Assembly (NCBI GenBank): GCA_030679805.1 | Contig: JAUXST010000145.1 | Location: forward strand, 1 to 7,906 | DNA length: 7,906 nucleotides | Direction of reading: 5' to 3' | DNA from: Reyranella sp. | Lineage (GTDB): Bacteria > Pseudomonadota > Alphaproteobacteria > Reyranellales > Reyranellaceae | In this document: piece by piece, positions 6,352 through 7,906 of the stretch | How the letters are laid out: each line of letters starts with the position of its first letter | How positions within the stretch are numbered: the stretch's first letter is position 1 | The notes under the pieces: model-generated | Seen by the model: the letters and a program-made list of their open reading frames with translations, nothing else | What the model was told of the DNA's origin: nothing | Databases searched by the model: none | Program-made: the position numbers and the translations under genes

Positions 6352-6921
6352 ATGGGGCTGCTATTCAATACGGCTGAGACCATGAAAATGGTCGCGAGGA
6401 TCAACAAGCACTTCGCCGCCAAGTCCGAGGGCGGGCAGATCAACAAATGGCGGAAGCCCGGTAAGAAAAAGCTTTTCAAGAAGGGCAGCGCAGACAGGCA
6501 TTCGCTCAACCAGATCGCCAAAGATGAGCGAGTCTCCGTGGATCCGGCGGATGACGACGACGCCGAGACACATAACGGCAAATGGTTGGATTGGCTGGAT
6601 GCTCTGAGTTCGACGCCGTCGACTACTTTGAGCCAATTCTTCCCGAGCGCGGTTCCGGCATCGAGTACGGCGAGCGATGTCGGCACAGAACTTTCTCACG
6701 TTATCTGGCAGGGCCTGAGCGACGACCAGAACTGCAAGGAGATTGTTGTTTCCGTCGTTCCCAGCGACACAATCAAGGTCGATGAGTGGCAAAAGATCGG
6801 ATCGGCCAGCGCCTATGCGCTGTTGGTGACCGTCCATACCGTCGGAGCTGCCAACATGAAGGCGGCAATAAAGAAGATGGTGCAGGCTAGACGGGCGGCC
6901 AAAGCGAAAAAGAAGTCGTAA
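6352..6921 (+). CDS. Lysine-rich protein of unknown function
   Basis: I do not recognise this 189-residue protein. The ATG at 6352 follows a poly-G ribosome site; a TTG at 6325 would add 9 residues. Visible parts: a short amphipathic N-terminus (FNTAETMKMVARINKHF), a strongly basic stretch NKWRKPGKKKLFKKG (31-45), an acidic patch DPADDDDAE (64-72), a Ser/Thr-rich middle (about 86-110), a more ordered C-terminal part with strands around KEIVVSVVPSDTIKVDEW and AYALLVTVHTVGA, and a basic tail ending RRAAKAKKKS. No signal peptide, membrane helix or catalytic motif is clear; the basic ends could bind nucleic acid. Counting by eye, 6361-6480 has 62 G or C in 120 bases (52%), against 45 in 60 in part of ileS (2821-2880), so base use is unlike its neighbours and suggests recent acquisition. 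It lies 31 bp after the metallopeptidase gene, so it may be a partner or substrate, which is speculation. Coding status is likely but not certain. Confidence 0.65.
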   Translation: MGLLFNTAETMKMVARINKHFAAKSEGGQINKWRKPGKKKLFKKGSADRHSLNQIAKDERVSVDPADDDDAETHNGKWLDWLDALSSTPSTTLSQFFPSAVPASSTASDVGTELSHVIWQGLSDDQNCKEIVVSVVPSDTIKVDEWQKIGSASAYALLVTVHTVGAANMKAAIKKMVQARRAAKAKKKS

Positions 6922-7055
6922 TGCCAAGAGTAGGGTGATCACGCCGGCTGCATCGTTTCATAGTCGGCGAAGGAACCCGAGCGTCTATCGCAATCGGCCT
7001 GTTGCAATGCGGTCTGGGCAGGTAACCTGATACCTGCTGGATCGCCGGGGGCACC
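6922..7055 (+). other. Leader region of the cyclase gene
   Basis: 134 bp between the lysine-rich gene and the cyclase. It holds GTGATCAC at 6935-6942 (a perfect 8-bp palindrome), an inverted repeat at 7018-7037 and CGGGGG at 7046-7051 as a likely ribosome site for the ATG at 7056. No clear intrinsic terminator follows the lysine-rich gene, so read-through into the cyclase is possible. No recognisable -35/-10 pair was found. Confidence 0.45.
7018..7037. repeat. Inverted repeat upstream of the cyclase, possible operator
   Basis: GCAGGT (7018-7023) and ACCTGC (7032-7037) are exact reverse complements separated by 8 nt. The spacer holds another ACCTG (7025-7029), so the left arm can pair with either copy. 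It sits 18 nt before the start codon, where a bound repressor or an RNA hairpin could affect expression. It may be chance; no regulator gene is visible nearby. Confidence 0.3.
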
Positions 7056-7906
7056 ATGCGTTGCGCGAGTTGCGAGACAGACAACGCGCCAGGCAGCCGA
7101 TTCTGCATCGCCTGTGGCGCGGCATTGGGCGGCATCTGTTCCTCATGCGGGAATGCCAATCCGCCGGGGGCCCGATTCTGCGCGCAGTGCGGTGGTACAC
7201 TCAATGCTTCATCTTCCGCGGCCATCACGAAGCCGGCGACCGTCGGCGACGGCGAACTGAAGCAAATTAGCGTCCTGTTCGCCGACGTCTCCGGCTCGAC
7301 CGAGTTGATCGAGCGGCTCGATCCTGAAGAGGCTGCCAAGCGTCTGGCCCCTGCGCTCGGAGCCATGCAGGAGGCGGTGCACCGCTTCGAGGGGTCGGTC
7401 GTCAAAGTTCAGGGCGACGGCATCATGGCGCTGTTCGGCGCGCCCAACCCGCAGGAGGACCATGCCGTGCGGGCCTGCTGCGCGGGCCTTGCGATGCAGG
7501 CGTCGATCAAAGCCTTGCCCGGCGGCAAGCTTCCTATCCGGGTCGGCATCCATTCGGGCGAGGTGCTGGCGCGCACCGTGGCCACCGATTTCTCGACCGA
7601 CTTCGACGCCACCGGCATCACCGTTCACATCGCCAGCCGGCTGGAGAGCCTGGCGCCCTTGGGTGGGATCGCGATCTCGCCGACGACCCTGCGCGGCGCC
7701 CGCCAATTCGTTTCCGTCGAGTCGATGGGCCAACGGGAGATCCGCGGCATGTCGGCGCCGCTGGAAGTGTTCCTGCTGACCGGCCTGCGTCGCGGCCCGA
7801 CCAGCCAGCGGTTCAGCCTCGAGCGCGAGCGCTCGGGCTTCGTTGGCCGCGGCGTCGAGTTGGCCCTGCTCGAACGCAACCTCGAACGCGCGGCCGAGGG
7901 CGATGG
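7056..7906 (+). CDS. Zinc-ribbon class III adenylyl cyclase with ATPase domain (5' part only)
   Basis: The first 283 residues of a large signalling protein that runs past the right edge. A double zinc ribbon opens it: Cys3, 6, 17, 20 and Cys28, 31, 42, 45, each CxxC pair followed by a PGxRFC-xx-CG repeat. A linker to about residue 68 leads to a class III cyclase domain (about 69-240). Metal-binding Asp77 lies in LFADVSGST and Asp121 in QGDGIMALFG. Lys117 and Asp184 are in the adenine-selecting positions and Arg195 in the transition-state position, so cyclic AMP is the likely product. The partner Asn of Arg195 is replaced by His191 (GITVHIASRLE). From about 261, GFVGRGVELALLERNLERA matches the start of AAA-type ATPase domains; Walker A would lie beyond the edge. 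Relatives have ATPase plus TPR regions and about 1,000 residues, an arrangement like soluble adenylyl cyclase. The ATG is certain: a stop at 7023-7025 precedes it in frame with no other start between. There is no signal peptide, so it is probably cytoplasmic. Confidence 0.93.
   Translation, partial: MRCASCETDNAPGSRFCIACGAALGGICSSCGNANPPGARFCAQCGGTLNASSSAAITKPATVGDGELKQISVLFADVSGSTELIERLDPEEAAKRLAPALGAMQEAVHRFEGSVVKVQGDGIMALFGAPNPQEDHAVRACCAGLAMQASIKALPGGKLPIRVGIHSGEVLARTVATDFSTDFDATGITVHIASRLESLAPLGGIAISPTTLRGARQFVSVESMGQREIRGMSAPLEVFLLTGLRRGPTSQRFSLERERSGFVGRGVELALLERNLERAAEGD

Noticed and set aside
6935..6942. A cyclic-AMP receptor protein (CRP) site near the cyclase
   Set aside because: GTGATCAC is palindromic but lacks the TGTGA-N6-TCACA spacing, so it cannot be called a CRP site.
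6887..7405. A 172-codon minus-strand frame across the cyclase start
   Set aside because: It overlaps the double zinc ribbon and cyclase coding sequence, whose motifs are unambiguous, and its own translation has no domain.

Overview
The window comes from a high-GC alphaproteobacterium. The gene order ileS - lspA - DUF3035 lipoprotein - M16 peptidase - M16 peptidase is one I know from Rhodospirillales-type and related alphaproteobacteria, and cyclases with a zinc ribbon ahead of an ATPase are common in the same class (Bradyrhizobium and Reyranella relatives). The genus cannot be fixed from this sequence alone.

Minus strand, read from 5624 down to 1: a tightly packed cluster of five genes, with gaps of 10 to 45 bp or stop/start overlaps. 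It holds isoleucyl-tRNA synthetase (ileS), signal peptidase II (lspA), a small outer-membrane lipoprotein of the DUF3035 (BamF-like) family, an M16B zinc peptidase with an intact HFLEH motif, and the first 92 residues of a second M16 protein in which that motif has decayed. Apart from ileS the theme is the cell envelope: LspA processes lipoproteins, the next gene encodes one, and the two M16 proteins are exported and probably pair as an active plus an inactive subunit. The start of the first M16 gene appears to be a non-canonical CTG that overlaps the preceding stop.

Divergent spacer, about 5625-5855: it holds the ileS leader, which has several inverted repeats, and the 5' region of a plus-strand gene. 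I see no firm promoter.

Plus strand, 5856-6921: two small genes. One is a compact protein with HETGH and a downstream E-x-x-A-D, which looks like a minimal zinc metallopeptidase. The other is a lysine-rich protein I do not recognise, with clearly lower GC, preceded by a run of nine G that includes its ribosome binding site. The two are 31 bp apart and may be cotranscribed. They look like accessory genes next to a housekeeping cluster.

Plus strand, 7056 to the end: the first 283 residues of a large signalling protein with a double zinc ribbon, a class III adenylyl cyclase domain and the start of a predicted AAA-type ATPase domain. Its cyclase catalytic set is complete except that His stands where the transition-state Asn is expected.

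I saw no rRNA, tRNA, CRISPR array, insertion sequence or prophage gene. The most novel material is the peptidase/lysine-rich pair, the CTG-overlap start of the M16 gene, the ileS leader structure and the variant cyclase active site. I cannot show that these form one system.
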